The notes beneath the pieces were generated by a model. It made no database searches and was not told the origin of the DNA. It saw nothing but the letters and a program-made list of their open reading frames with translations. Below are positions 44,149-52,029 of a stretch of 64,000 bases of DNA, piece by piece. A program made the translations under genes and the position numbers. The stretch spans positions 1-64,000 of the forward strand of contig NZ_JAWDIR010000033.1 in assembly GCF_046156265.1 (NCBI RefSeq), given 5' to 3'. How positions within the stretch are numbered: position 1 is the stretch's first letter; every line of letters starts with the position of its first letter. This DNA comes from CAMDHY01 sp046156265 (GTDB lineage: Bacteria; Pseudomonadota; Alphaproteobacteria; Rhizobiales; Segnochrobactraceae).

Positions 44149-44595
44149 TCAGAACTGCCGGCCGACGATGCGGTCGACCGAGAACGTGCGGGCACCGTTG
44201 ACGGCGAAGAAGATCGTCACCGCCGCCCACAGGATCGACTTCTCCGATCCGGCCCAGCCCTGGTCGAGCTGGATCCAGTGGTAGTAGACGGTGACGAGCA
44301 GGATGATCGTGGCGACCACCGCGGCCGGCCGCGTCAGGAAGCCGATGATCAGGAGTACGCCGCTGCCGAGCTCGCCGACGGCGAGCAGCACCGACCACAG
44401 CCATCCCGGCCAGAAGCCGATGCTCTCGACCATGCCGGCGGCGCCGAACGGATCGAGGATCTTCGGCAATCCGTGCACCACCAGCGCGACGCCGCAGACG
44501 ACGCGCAGCAGCGTCTCGGCTGGGCCCGACAGCAGCCGGTAGATCGGCCCGAGGAACGGCAGCACGAGCGTGCCGCGGGTGTTGGCGTCCTGCAT
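44149..44595 (-). CDS. DoxX family membrane protein
   Basis: The 148-residue protein has four hydrophobic segments and the DoxX-type start LRVVCGVALVVHGLPKI. DoxX-family proteins are small membrane proteins of varied or unknown role, some tied to quinone or redox homeostasis. A terminator follows at 44098. It has no evident functional neighbour. Confidence 0.87.
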   Translation of the reverse strand: MQDANTRGTLVLPFLGPIYRLLSGPAETLLRVVCGVALVVHGLPKILDPFGAAGMVESIGFWPGWLWSVLLAVGELGSGVLLIIGFLTRPAAVVATIILLVTVYYHWIQLDQGWAGSEKSILWAAVTIFFAVNGARTFSVDRIVGRQF

Positions 44596-44774
44596 TCAGG
44601 CAATCCTTCTCAAACTCGCACACGCGAACCGATCGCGCAGCCCTAGACGGCGCCGGCAGCGCCTGCAAGCTCTCCTATCGTCTCCGCAACAGGCCACAGG
44701 GCCAGGCGGCGGCGCAGGATTCTCGCGGATCGGTGCCGGGTGCGGAGTTCCGAGGCCTCTGCTTCGCATTCGCG

Positions 44775-45071
44775 TCAGAGGAGGCGATGCCAGAACTTCC
44801 CTTCGTCAAACAACCAATCGTATTTCTTGATACCTTCGAGTTCTCTCAGGGCTTGCAAGCCGAAGCCATACCGCGCCGCCATCGCGACTAACTCTCGGAG
44901 GTGCGTCTTGCGCAAATGCGCTCTTGGAATGCAAATCCATATTTCATCGTGGACACAATCGATGTTTATGGCGTCGCTGACTCTCCCGATCCAGGAGAAG
45001 AAGAATTCTTCGTCGATCTGAGAATAGAACTTCTGCCGCTTGACGCAGATTTCGATCAATCGCTTGGACAT
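44775..45071 (-). CDS. orphan small protein with markedly AT-richer codon use
   Basis: I do not recognise this 98-residue protein. It is rich in charged and aromatic residues (SQIDEEFFFSWIGRVSDA, EGIKKYDWLFDEGKFWHRLL) and has no membrane segment. GAGGGG lies about seven bases before the ATG. The base composition is near 50 percent GC, far below its neighbours, with codons such as ATA, TTA, AGA and CGA; this points to horizontal transfer. It is flanked by a terminator on one side and an empty 180-base stretch on the other. An immunity-type or other accessory role is possible but is a guess. Confidence 0.65.
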   Translation of the reverse strand: MSKRLIEICVKRQKFYSQIDEEFFFSWIGRVSDAINIDCVHDEIWICIPRAHLRKTHLRELVAMAARYGFGLQALRELEGIKKYDWLFDEGKFWHRLL

Positions 45072-45161
45072 GGAGCGCCCCTCGTGGGGCCACCCATACT
45101 TCGTATCGACGCAACAGGGCAACAACGCCGCGCACTTGACCGCTGGCGCTGACAAATCCAA

Positions 45162-45193
45162 GAAGGCGAAGCCGCCCGTTCGGCTTCGCCTTC
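45162..45193 (-). terminator. perfect 13-bp hairpin after the two-segment membrane protein gene
   Basis: GAAGGCGAAGCCG (45162-45174) and CGGCTTCGCCTTC (45181-45193) form a perfect stem with a 6-base loop. On the minus strand it is followed by TTGGATTTG, and it starts 15 bases after the stop of the gene ending at 45208. This is a good intrinsic terminator and separates that gene from the AT-richer orphan. Confidence 0.75.
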
Positions 45194-45207
45194 CCTTCCC
45201 CCCACCC

Positions 45208-45777
45208 TCACTGGATGGCGGCGAGCGCGTAGGGGCACTCCCAGGTGCTCGCGTCCGGACCGGCCCGGAAGCACAGCTCGCGGTTGGTGATGTCGACGGC
45301 GAGTTCGGTCGGGTCGGTTGTCTGGCCGCTGCCGTTCGGGGCGCGGGCGAACAGGATCCGGTCCGGCTCGACAGCCTTGATGACGTGTCGGAACTCGGCG
45401 TTGCCGTCGGGCCGCTGCTGGAACTCCCGCCACACGGTCGCGTCGATGCGGGTGATGGTGGCGTTGAGCAGACGGTAGCGGCTGGTCGCGGTGTCGAAAT
45501 AGGGCGTCTTGAAGGTGATGACGCGGGCGTCGGCGAGGTCGAGGGCACGGCCCGCGCCGACATAGAGCGACACCACCGACAGCCCGAGCGTGCCGAACAT
45601 CAGCAGCGCCAGCGCCGCGAGGCCGAGCCAGGGCGAGGTCTTCGGGGTCACGGCGAGATAGACGACGGTCGCGACCGCGATGACCAGGCAGACGAGGGCG
45701 ACGATGCCGAACCGCGACTGGCTCGCCGCACCGATGATCGCCGGAGCATTCTCGACGATCGCTTTCAGAGCATCCAT
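45208..45777 (-). CDS. hypothetical protein with two membrane helices and a soluble C-terminal domain
   Basis: The 189-residue protein is not one I recognise. Two hydrophobic helices lie at about 24-44 and 50-72, followed by a mostly beta-looking domain with a conserved-looking WREFQQRPDGNAEF stretch and two cysteines near the end (ELCFRAG, WECPYAL). GGAGG lies about nine bases before the ATG at 45777. It follows the amidase gene by 209 bases and ends in a strong hairpin. Membrane location is likely; function is unknown. Confidence 0.7.
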   Translation of the reverse strand: MDALKAIVENAPAIIGAASQSRFGIVALVCLVIAVATVVYLAVTPKTSPWLGLAALALLMFGTLGLSVVSLYVGAGRALDLADARVITFKTPYFDTATSRYRLLNATITRIDATVWREFQQRPDGNAEFRHVIKAVEPDRILFARAPNGSGQTTDPTELAVDITNRELCFRAGPDASTWECPYALAAIQ

Positions 45778-45986
45778 GACGGTTTCCTCCCCCAGGGCGA
45801 GGCGAGCCTCGTCCACCGCCCGACGGAGACCCCCGGCGGGGATCCAAGGCCGCAGGCGGCTGGTGGCGGGACGGGCGTCGCCGAGGTGGCGACCGGCACA
45901 TCCCGCCGAACGCACGCACGTGAGCAAACGCGATAATCGAGCCCGCGGAGACCGGCGTCGACCAGCCGCCGCGGCGGCGGCCGGCC

Positions 45987-46832
45987 TCAGTCGAGGTCGA
46001 GATAGGTGCCGTGCACCCAGCCCTCGTTGTCGCCGGTGGCGACGAGGTACCAGCGCGCCGTCTCCTCGCCGTTGGTGAAGACGCCGGAGCGCAGCACCCT
46101 GACCCGTGTGCCCTTCGCCAGCACCTGGATGACATTGTCACCGAGGCTCGGCCAGCGGCGCAAGTTGACGCCGACGGTGGTGACGGCGTCGGTGTCGTCG
46201 CCGTGCGCCGGGACGTCCTGCCGACCCATGACGCGGGCACGGACGGCCTCGAGCGGGAACAGCGGGTTGGTGTCGACCTTGCGGCCCGGCGAGATCGCCC
46301 AGTGGGTGGTGAGCGCCGCGATCGACGGATAGGCCTCGCGGAGGGCGAGGCAGAGCGCGGCGACCGTCTCGATCTGGGCTTCCGTGTAGGGCATCCACAG
46401 GCCGGCGCCGTGCTGCGGCGTGGCGCGATGCTCGATGCCGTGCTCGCCGATCGGGAACACCTGGCCGAACCAGGCGCGGGCACCGTTGCCGACGGCGGGT
46501 TGCATGATGCCCGGATTGACGATCTCGATGCCGATCGAGAAGCCGTTGACGTTGGAGCGGCCGTTGAAGCTCGAGGCGCCGGCGTGCCAGGTCGAGATGT
46601 TGGTCGGCGCGAGCTGCACGACCTCGCCGGCACGGCCGACGACGAAATGGGCGCTGGCGCGGGCGTCCGGGTTGCACAGCCAGCCCACCGACGAGCGGTG
46701 GTCGAGGCGGCCGGCGGTGTCGTGCAGGACGATCGCCTCCGGCGTGATGGTGCCGCCCTTGTTGGGCGTGGCGGTGTAGTCGACGGCACTCGTGCCGCGC
46801 TTCACCCGATGATCCTTGACTGCGTAGTGCAT
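45987..46832 (-). CDS. N-acetylmuramoyl-L-alanine amidase with C-terminal SH3 domain
   Basis: This 281-residue protein has an amidase_2 (AmpD/PGRP-like) zinc amidase domain: AIVLHDTAGRL with the first zinc histidine near 37, SIGIEIVNPG, and THWAISPGRKVD carrying the second histidine and the aspartate. A bacterial SH3 repeat follows from about 215 (GVNLRRWPSLGDNVIQVL). No signal peptide is seen, so it may act in cytoplasmic wall recycling or be exported in another way. It has no phage genes around it. Confidence 0.88.
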   Translation of the reverse strand: MHYAVKDHRVKRGTSAVDYTATPNKGGTITPEAIVLHDTAGRLDHRSSVGWLCNPDARASAHFVVGRAGEVVQLAPTNISTWHAGASSFNGRSNVNGFSIGIEIVNPGIMQPAVGNGARAWFGQVFPIGEHGIEHRATPQHGAGLWMPYTEAQIETVAALCLALREAYPSIAALTTHWAISPGRKVDTNPLFPLEAVRARVMGRQDVPAHGDDTDAVTTVGVNLRRWPSLGDNVIQVLAKGTRVRVLRSGVFTNGEETARWYLVATGDNEGWVHGTYLDLD

Positions 46833-47104
46833 GCGAGCCTCCCCGAGGAAATCGAGTGGCGCGCGGAGCCTGCGATCACGGATGTCGGCGGTCGGCCTGC
46901 CGGCCTCCCCGCCTCCGGCCTGTGCGGAGCCTCTGGCCCGATGAAGTCATCCGGCCGGCGCACGGCACCTGGCCCGTGTCGTCCCGCGCCACTGTGGGCG
47001 CTGGCGATCGGGTGCCGTCTCGCGGCGGAGCCGGGGCCGTCTGGCGTCGCGCCCGCATCGGGCGGTCAGCCGGGCCGAAGGCTCGCCGCGAGACCGCGAC
47101 CGCG

Positions 47105-47473
47105 TCAGCGGCAGAAATGACGGCGACCGTCATAGCCGACGAAGGTGCCGGTGCGGGCGTCGAAGGAGCGGTAGCGGTTGGCGCAGTACTCGTACCAGCT
47201 GCGCGACCACGGGCGCAGGCCGGCCCGCACCGGACGGGGCGCCGGGGCGTAGTAGTAGCGCGGCTGGGCGAGGGCGCCGCCGACGATGGCACCGGCGGCG
47301 AAGCCGAAGGCGCCGGCCGCGGCGGCGTTGCCGCCCCAGTAGTGGTGGTGGCGGTGGCCGGCCTCGGCCTCGCTGGTCGAGGCGGCGATGCCGCCGACGG
47401 CGACGGTCGCGCACAGGGCGATCGCGGCGGCGGTCTTCGTGACGAACGTCACATCGATCTTCTTCGTGAACAT
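47105..47473 (-). CDS. BA14K family protein, paralog 1
   Basis: The 122-residue protein has a signal peptide (to about residue 38, SEAEAGHRHHH) and a glycine/alanine-rich helix, and ends with the BA14K signature WYEYCANRYRSFDARTG and the closing YDGRRHFCR. BA14K of Brucella is an immunoreactive, lectin-like membrane protein. A second member is at 48048-48398. Only one of the ATGs fits the signal peptide. A 16-base inverted repeat lies about 100 bases upstream. Confidence 0.9.
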   Translation of the reverse strand: MFTKKIDVTFVTKTAAAIALCATVAVGGIAASTSEAEAGHRHHHYWGGNAAAAGAFGFAAGAIVGGALAQPRYYYAPAPRPVRAGLRPWSRSWYEYCANRYRSFDARTGTFVGYDGRRHFCR

Positions 47474-47571
47474 CTTCGTCGTCCTCTGCTGGAATTCATC
47501 TTTACTGAGGAGAGGTCCGTTCGACCCCGTTTCCTCATGTCCAGACGATGCCAGCGGGCGACGTTCCGCGG

Positions 47572-47587
47572 CGTGACGACGGTCACG
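47572..47587. promoter_or_regulatory. CGTGAC-N4-GTCACG inverted repeat upstream of BA14K gene
   Basis: CGTGAC (47572-47577) and GTCACG (47582-47587) form a perfect dyad with a 4-base spacer, about 100 bases upstream of the BA14K start. Its size suits a dimeric regulator such as a TetR, GntR or MarR protein. The factor is unknown. Confidence 0.4.
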
Positions 47588-47664
47588 TTTGTTCGGTTTG
47601 AAGGTTTAGAGGGGAGATAGTCTTCGGCAGGGGGGATTTGTGATGAAGATCACTTTGTGGCGCC

Positions 47665-47847
47665 CCACCCTCCCCTGGAGGGAGAGGGTCGGCGACCGAA
47701 GGTCGCCGGGGTGGGGTGGCGCCGCCGGGAGGCGGCGGAAAGACCTGCAGCCGTGGCTGAGAGCGAAGTCGTAGGCGGGCTCCCGCCCGCGGTCACCCCA
47801 CCCCGCCGCGCTGCGCGCGTCGACCCTCCCCCTCAAGGGGAGGGTGG
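47665..47847. repeat. inverted-repeat intergenic element, copy D (full length)
   Basis: CACCCTCCCCTGGAGGGAGA, then GGCGACCGAAGGTCGCCGGG and GCGCCGCCGGGAGGCGGCGG on the left match copy B nearly base for base; the right end, GACCCTCCCCCTCAAGGGGA followed by GGGTGG at 47822-47847, mirrors the left end. The whole can fold into a long, branched hairpin. It lies between the two BA14K genes. Confidence 0.8.
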
Positions 47848-47888
47848 CTTCGTCGCGCGGTCTGGGGGCGCCGGTAGTGCCGCCACGC

Positions 47889-47957
47889 CCGGCTTTGCCG
47901 GGCGCCCTCACCCGCCCTTCGGGCACCCTATCCCCGCCTTCGGCCGGGAGAGGGGGA
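47889..47957. repeat. single-arm relative of copy A (irr-downstream element)
   Basis: CCCTCACCCGCCCTTCGGGC, ACCCTATCCCCGCC and TTCGGCCGGGAGAGGGG match the right half of the element after irr (21779-21832) in order and spacing. It directly follows copy D. The rest of the gap to 48001 has nothing I can name. Confidence 0.65.
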
Positions 47958-48001
47958 AGACGCGTCCGGCGCCGCGCCGAGCCACCCCCTCCCCACGGCC
48001 T

Positions 48002-48036
48002 ATTGCCTACTGCCTGCTCCCCACTGCCGACTGCCG
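48002..48036. repeat. five-unit heptamer tandem array after BA14K paralog 2
   Basis: Five 7-base units are seen: ATTGCCT, ACTGCCT, GCTCCCC, ACTGCCG, ACTGCCG. The array starts 11 bases after the stop codon on the gene strand, mirroring the array after gshB. Confidence 0.72.
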
Positions 48037-48047
48037 AGAATGCCCCC

Positions 48048-48398
48048 TCACCGGCAGCGGTAGCGCTTGCCGTCGAAGCCGAGATAGGTGCCGGAGGCGG
48101 GGTCGAAGCTGTGGTAGCGGGCGGCGCAGGCCTCGTTCCAGGCGGCGGTGCCGGGCCGCGCCATGATCACCTGCGTCGGCTGCGCCGGCGGGCGCTCGGG
48201 CGCCGGCCGCTCCTGCTGGAAGCCGAGGCCGAAGGCGGCGTTGAGCTGGGCGGAGCGCTTCTGGCCACCGCCCTCGGCAAGCGCCGACGTGGCGGCGAGC
48301 GGAGCGAGAAGCAGGACGGCGGCGAGGGCCGCGGCGGCCTGGCGGAGGGCGAGGCCAGCGGCGCGGCGAGCGGGGGGACGGCGACGCAAGACGGTCAT
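48048..48398 (-). CDS. BA14K family protein, paralog 2
   Basis: This 116-residue protein has an arginine-rich start, a hydrophobic segment ending ATSALAEG (about 20-43), a Pro-rich middle, and the BA14K signature WNEACAARYHSFDPASG with the closing FDGKRYRCR. The spacing of the two cysteines is the same as in paralog 1. The two genes are 650 bases apart with repeat elements between. Function is unknown beyond surface or membrane location. Confidence 0.9.
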   Translation of the reverse strand: MTVLRRRPPARRAAGLALRQAAAALAAVLLLAPLAATSALAEGGGQKRSAQLNAAFGLGFQQERPAPERPPAQPTQVIMARPGTAAWNEACAARYHSFDPASGTYLGFDGKRYRCR

Positions 48399-48435
48399 GC
48401 GGACTACTCCCGGAAACGCAAGGGTCCCCCACCAT

Positions 48436-48470
48436 AGGAAAACGCCACCGGAACGCGAAGCTCCGATGGC
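48436..48470 (-). terminator. intrinsic terminator downstream of leuA
   Basis: On the minus strand, GCCATCGGA and TCCGGTGGC form a 9-bp stem (with one G-U pair) around a 9-base loop, followed by GTTTTCCTA. It begins about 100 bases after the leuA stop, so leuA appears to be monocistronic. It overlaps the likely promoter zone of the BA14K gene at 48398. Confidence 0.6.
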
Positions 48471-48567
48471 GGGAGAGTTGTGTTCCGTGCGGGCGAAACA
48501 GCCGAGCCGTGCAGCGCGAGGGCGCTTGATGCCCCCGCGGTCTGCGGCGGCTGCCGCGTGCCGGCCC

Positions 48568-50151
48568 TCAGGAGGCCTTCATCACCTCGGCCGGACGGCC
48601 CTTCTGGCGGCGCACCGACAGCTTGTTGAGGGCCGAGACGTAGGCCTTGGCGGAGGCGACCAGCGTGTCGACGTCGGCGCCGCGGCCGTTGACGATCTTG
48701 CCGTCCTCCTCGAGGCGGACGGAGACCTCGGCCTGCGCATCGGTGCCCTCGGTGACGGCGTGCACCTGGTAGAGCGACAGCCGCGCCGTGTGCGGGATGA
48801 TCTCGCGGATGGCGTTGAAGGTGGCGTCGACCGGGCCGGAGCCCGAGGCCTCCTTCGTCACGTGGACGCCCTCGACGTCCATCGTGATGATCGCCTTCTG
48901 CGGGCCGCCGGTGCCGGCGATGACGGTGAGCGCGATGACGCGGGCGGTCTCGCTCTGCATCGAGATCTCGTCGTCGACCAGCGCCTCGATGTCCTCGTCG
49001 TAGACGAGCTTCTTGCGGTCGGCCAGGTCCTTGAAGCGGCGGAAGACGTCGGAGAAGGCGTTCTCACCCAGCTCGTAGCCGAGCTCCTTCAGCTTCTCGC
49101 GCAAGGCGTGGCGGCCGGAGTGCTTGCCCATGACGAGCGAGGTCTGCTTCACGCCGACGTGCTCGGGCCGCATGATCTCGTAGGTCTCGGCGTTCTTCAG
49201 GATGCCGTCCTGGTGGATGCCGGACTCGTGGGCGAAGGCGTTCTTGCCGACGATCGCCTTGTTGTGCTGGACGGCGAAGCTCGACACCGCCGAGACGAGC
49301 TTGGAGGCCTGCAGCAGCATCGGCGTGACGATGCCGGTCTCGTAGGGCAGCACGTCGGCGCGGGTGCGGATGGCCATCACGACCTCCTCCAGCGCGGCGT
49401 TGCCGGCGCGCTCGCCGAGGCCGTTGATGGTGCACTCGATCTGGCGGGCGCCGGCGCGCACGCCGGCGAGCGAGTTCGCCACCGCCAGCCCCAGGTCATC
49501 GTGGCAGTGGGTGGAGAACACCGCCTTGTCGGCGTTCGGCACCGTCTCGATCAGCATGCGGATGAGCGCGAAATACTCCTCCGGCGTGGCGTAGCCGACG
49601 GTGTCGGGGATGTTGATGGTGGTGGCGCCGGCCTTGATCGCCGCCTCGACGCAGCGGCACAGGAAGTCGTGCTCGGTGCGGGTGGCGTCCATCGCCGACC
49701 ACTCGACGTCCTCGACGTGGTTGCGGGCGCGGGTGACGGAGGCGACGACGCGCTCGTAGACCTGCTCCTTGTCCAGCTGCAGCTGGAACTCGCGGTGCAG
49801 CGGCGAGGTGCCGATGAAGGTGTGGATGCGGCCGCGCTGGGCCGGCTTGATCGCCTCGGCGGCGCGGTCGATGTCGCCGAAGGCGGCGCGGGCGAGGCCG
49901 CAGACGACGGCCCGCTCGATGCGCTTGGCGATCTCCTGGACGGCCTCGAAGTCGCCGATCGAGGCGATCGGGAAGCCGGCCTCGATGACGTCGACGCCCA
50001 TCGCGTCGAGGAGCTCGGCGACCTGGATCTTCTCTTCCAGCGTCATCGAGGCGCCCGGCGACTGCTCGCCGTCGCGCAAGGTGGTGTCGAAGATGACGAC
50101 GCGGTCGCGGGTGCCGGATACGGGCGTGGAGGCTGCGGAGGGGGCGTTCAT
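48568..50151 (-). CDS. leuA: 2-isopropylmalate synthase
   Basis: The 527-residue enzyme condenses acetyl-CoA and 2-ketoisovalerate, the first step of leucine synthesis. The DTTLRDGEQSPGASM metal and catalytic motif is at 22-36 (R26, D27), and STHCHDDLGLAVANSLAGV carries the metal histidines. The C-terminal leucine-sensing LeuA dimer domain follows (to about 515). This is the short, classical form. It is preceded by a leucine-rich leader peptide and hairpin, consistent with transcription attenuation. Confidence 0.95.
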   Translation of the reverse strand: MNAPSAASTPVSGTRDRVVIFDTTLRDGEQSPGASMTLEEKIQVAELLDAMGVDVIEAGFPIASIGDFEAVQEIAKRIERAVVCGLARAAFGDIDRAAEAIKPAQRGRIHTFIGTSPLHREFQLQLDKEQVYERVVASVTRARNHVEDVEWSAMDATRTEHDFLCRCVEAAIKAGATTINIPDTVGYATPEEYFALIRMLIETVPNADKAVFSTHCHDDLGLAVANSLAGVRAGARQIECTINGLGERAGNAALEEVVMAIRTRADVLPYETGIVTPMLLQASKLVSAVSSFAVQHNKAIVGKNAFAHESGIHQDGILKNAETYEIMRPEHVGVKQTSLVMGKHSGRHALREKLKELGYELGENAFSDVFRRFKDLADRKKLVYDEDIEALVDDEISMQSETARVIALTVIAGTGGPQKAIITMDVEGVHVTKEASGSGPVDATFNAIREIIPHTARLSLYQVHAVTEGTDAQAEVSVRLEEDGKIVNGRGADVDTLVASAKAYVSALNKLSVRRQKGRPAEVMKAS

Positions 50152-50235
50152 CGGGTGTCTCGTCTGCTGGTCGGTCGCGGCCGCGGCTCATGCGCGGCGG
50201 ACCTCTGGTCTCTGTCGTCCTGTGGCGGTCTTCGA

Positions 50236-50279
50236 CCCCTGAGTGCCTGCCCGTATGCGGGCCAGCCGGCTCTCAGGGG
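50236..50279 (-). promoter_or_regulatory. hairpin at the end of the leuA leader peptide
   Basis: CCCCTGAG (50236-50243) and CTCAGGGG (50272-50279) form perfect outer arms; an inner imperfect stem (GCCTGCCCG / CGGGCCAGC) is closed by TATG. On the minus strand, the leader-peptide stop codon (TGA at 50273-50275) falls inside the first arm, so a ribosome there would disrupt the fold. This is the geometry of an attenuator, although no T-run follows, so it may be a pause or anti-terminator stem instead. Confidence 0.6.
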
Positions 50280-50386
50280 CGGCTAAGGAGGAGCGGAAGG
50301 GCGAGCAGACGCGCACGCGCGCCGAGGCGGCCACCCGGAAGGGCGGCGTTCGGCAGCAGCAGAAGGCGGGTCGTGCGCTCGGACAC
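50273..50386 (-). CDS. putative leucine-rich leader peptide of leuA
   Basis: This 37-residue frame starts with GTG and contains 12 leucines: TTRLLLLP near the start and RLLALPLLLSRP at the end. It ends inside the hairpin at 50236-50279 and about 120 bases before leuA. Leucine leader peptides controlling leuA by attenuation are known from many proteobacteria. The ribosome site is weak (GGAA near -5) and the Leu codons are CTN, all common in this GC-rich genome, so I stay moderate. Confidence 0.6.
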   Translation of the reverse strand: MSERTTRLLLLPNAALPGGRLGARARLLALPLLLSRP

Positions 50387-50527
50387 GGTTCCAGATCTCT
50401 GATGGGGCGACGGCAGCATCGGCGCCCACGACGACGGCAGCGAAGAAACGACAACTCGGAAGCGCCCGCAAGCCGCCACGGACGCAACCGGCGGCCGCGC
50501 GGGCGAAATGCCGCACGGCCTCCCGGA

Positions 50528-50556
50528 GCCATAGCCGATCGCGGTCGATCCGGCAA
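50528..50556 (-). promoter_or_regulatory. probable leuA promoter
   Basis: On the minus strand, TTGCCG (50556-50551) and TATGGC (50533-50528) are 17 bases apart. Transcription from here would include the leader peptide and hairpin upstream of leuA, giving a leader of roughly 370 bases. Confidence 0.5.
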
Positions 50557-50574
50557 CCGGCGCGCGCCGTAAGA

Positions 50575-50603
50575 TTGCCGACACGGCGACGCTCAAGTAT
50601 ACA
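50575..50603 (+). promoter_or_regulatory. probable promoter of the MFS transporter gene
   Basis: TTGCCG (50575-50580) and TATACA (50598-50603) are 17 bases apart on the plus strand, about 98 bases before the GTG start at 50701. It is back to back with the leuA promoter candidate. Confidence 0.5.
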
Positions 50604-50700
50604 CGCCCTTCGGGCGCCGCTCCCGCCGCCCTCAGCCGACGGTCCCGCGCGCCACCTCCGCGCCGACTGCCCCGCTGCGTCGTCCAGGAAAGTCGCCGTC

Positions 50701-51954
50701 GTGAGCGTCAACGCCGAAGACCCGAACGCCCCCGTGCTGCCGTCGCTGACCGCCGCCGCCCCCGCCGCCGCGGCCGAGCGGACCGCCGTCGGCGTGCTTC
50801 TGGCGATCAGCGCCGCGCATCTGCTCAACGACGCGGTGCAGTCGCTGATCCCGGCGATCTATCCGATCCTGAAGGACAACTATCAGCTCGACTTCTTCCA
50901 GATCGGCCTGATCTCGCTCGCCTTCCAGCTGACGGCGTCGCTGCTGCAGCCCTTCGTCGGCATGTTCACCGACAAGTATCCGCAGCCCTATTCGACCGCC
51001 GTCGGCATGGCCTTCACGCTGACCGGCCTCGTCTGGCTCGCCTTCGCGCACTCCTACCTGGCGCTGATCGCGGCGGTGGCGGTGATCGGCATCGGTTCGT
51101 CCGTGTTCCACCCCGATTCCGCCCGCATGGCGCGCACCGCCGGCGCCGGGCGGCACGGGCTGGCGCAGTCGGTGTTCCAGGTCGGCGGCAATGTCGGCCA
51201 GGCGCTCGGGCCGCTGCTCGCCGCCTTCATCGTTCTGCCGCTCGGCCAGGACTCGATCGCCTGGATGGCGCTGCTGCCGCTCGCCGCCATGGTGATCCTC
51301 GCCCGCATCGGCGCCTGGTATGCCGCCAAGCGCCGCGCGCTCGCCGCCCGCGGCGGCGGCAAGGCGGTGGCGAAGATGCTCTACTCATCCACCAAGGTGC
51401 GGTGGATCATCTTCGTGCTGGCGCTGCTGGTGTTCTCGAAGTTCGTCTACTCGGTGAGCCTCGGCAACTACCTGACGTTCTACCTGATGGACAAGTTCGC
51501 GCTTCCCGTGCAGGACGCGCAGCTCTACCTGTTCCTCTTCCTCGGGGCGAACGCCGCCGGCGGCCTGCTCGGCGGCCCGGCCGGCGACCGCTTCGGCCGG
51601 CGCGTGGTGATCTGGTTCTCGGTGCTCGGCGCCATCCCGTTCGCGCTGCTGCTCCCCTATGCGGACCTGTTCTGGACGGCGACCTTGATGGTGATCATCG
51701 CGCTGATCATCTCGTCCTCGTTCACCTCGATCGTCGTCTATGCCCAGGAGCTCGTGCCCGGCCGGGTCGGCGCGATCAACGGGCTGTTCTTCGGGCTGTC
51801 GTTCGGCCTGTCGGGCATCGGCGCCGCGGCGCTCGGCTGGCTCGCCGACGAGACCTCGATCCGCTTCGTCTACCAGGCCGTCGCCTTCCTGCCGCTGCTC
51901 GGCCTCGTCTGCGTGCTGCTGCCGAACATCGAGCGCGGCTACCCGGTGCGGTAG
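50701..51954 (+). CDS. MFS transporter, fosmidomycin-resistance (Fsr) like
   Basis: The 417-residue protein has about 12 transmembrane segments and the look of the Fsr branch of the major facilitator superfamily: AAHLLNDAVQSLIPAIYPIL at the start, GIGSSVFHPDSARMAR, and the DRFGRRVVIW loop between the halves. Fsr-type members export drugs such as fosmidomycin. The GTG at 50701 has AGGAAAG about ten bases upstream. It is divergent from leuA and followed by an AraC regulator, 75 bases downstream. Confidence 0.85.
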   Translation: MSVNAEDPNAPVLPSLTAAAPAAAAERTAVGVLLAISAAHLLNDAVQSLIPAIYPILKDNYQLDFFQIGLISLAFQLTASLLQPFVGMFTDKYPQPYSTAVGMAFTLTGLVWLAFAHSYLALIAAVAVIGIGSSVFHPDSARMARTAGAGRHGLAQSVFQVGGNVGQALGPLLAAFIVLPLGQDSIAWMALLPLAAMVILARIGAWYAAKRRALAARGGGKAVAKMLYSSTKVRWIIFVLALLVFSKFVYSVSLGNYLTFYLMDKFALPVQDAQLYLFLFLGANAAGGLLGGPAGDRFGRRVVIWFSVLGAIPFALLLPYADLFWTATLMVIIALIISSSFTSIVVYAQELVPGRVGAINGLFFGLSFGLSGIGAAALGWLADETSIRFVYQAVAFLPLLGLVCVLLPNIERGYPVR

Positions 51955-52029
51955 CAAGCGGCCGCGTGACGGCGGCGGCCGGGCGGCGTAGGCTTGGCCT
52001 CCACGCCACCGACGCTGAGGAGGCGCGCG

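Noticed and set aside
45987..46832. Amidase considered as part of a prophage lysis cassette
   Set aside because: No holin, spanin or structural phage gene is nearby and base use matches the chromosome.
47543..47567. GGAAC...CGTCT resembling a general-stress (EcfG-type) promoter before the BA14K gene
   Set aside because: The spacing is 15 bases and the -10 part differs from CGTT, so it does not fit the consensus well.
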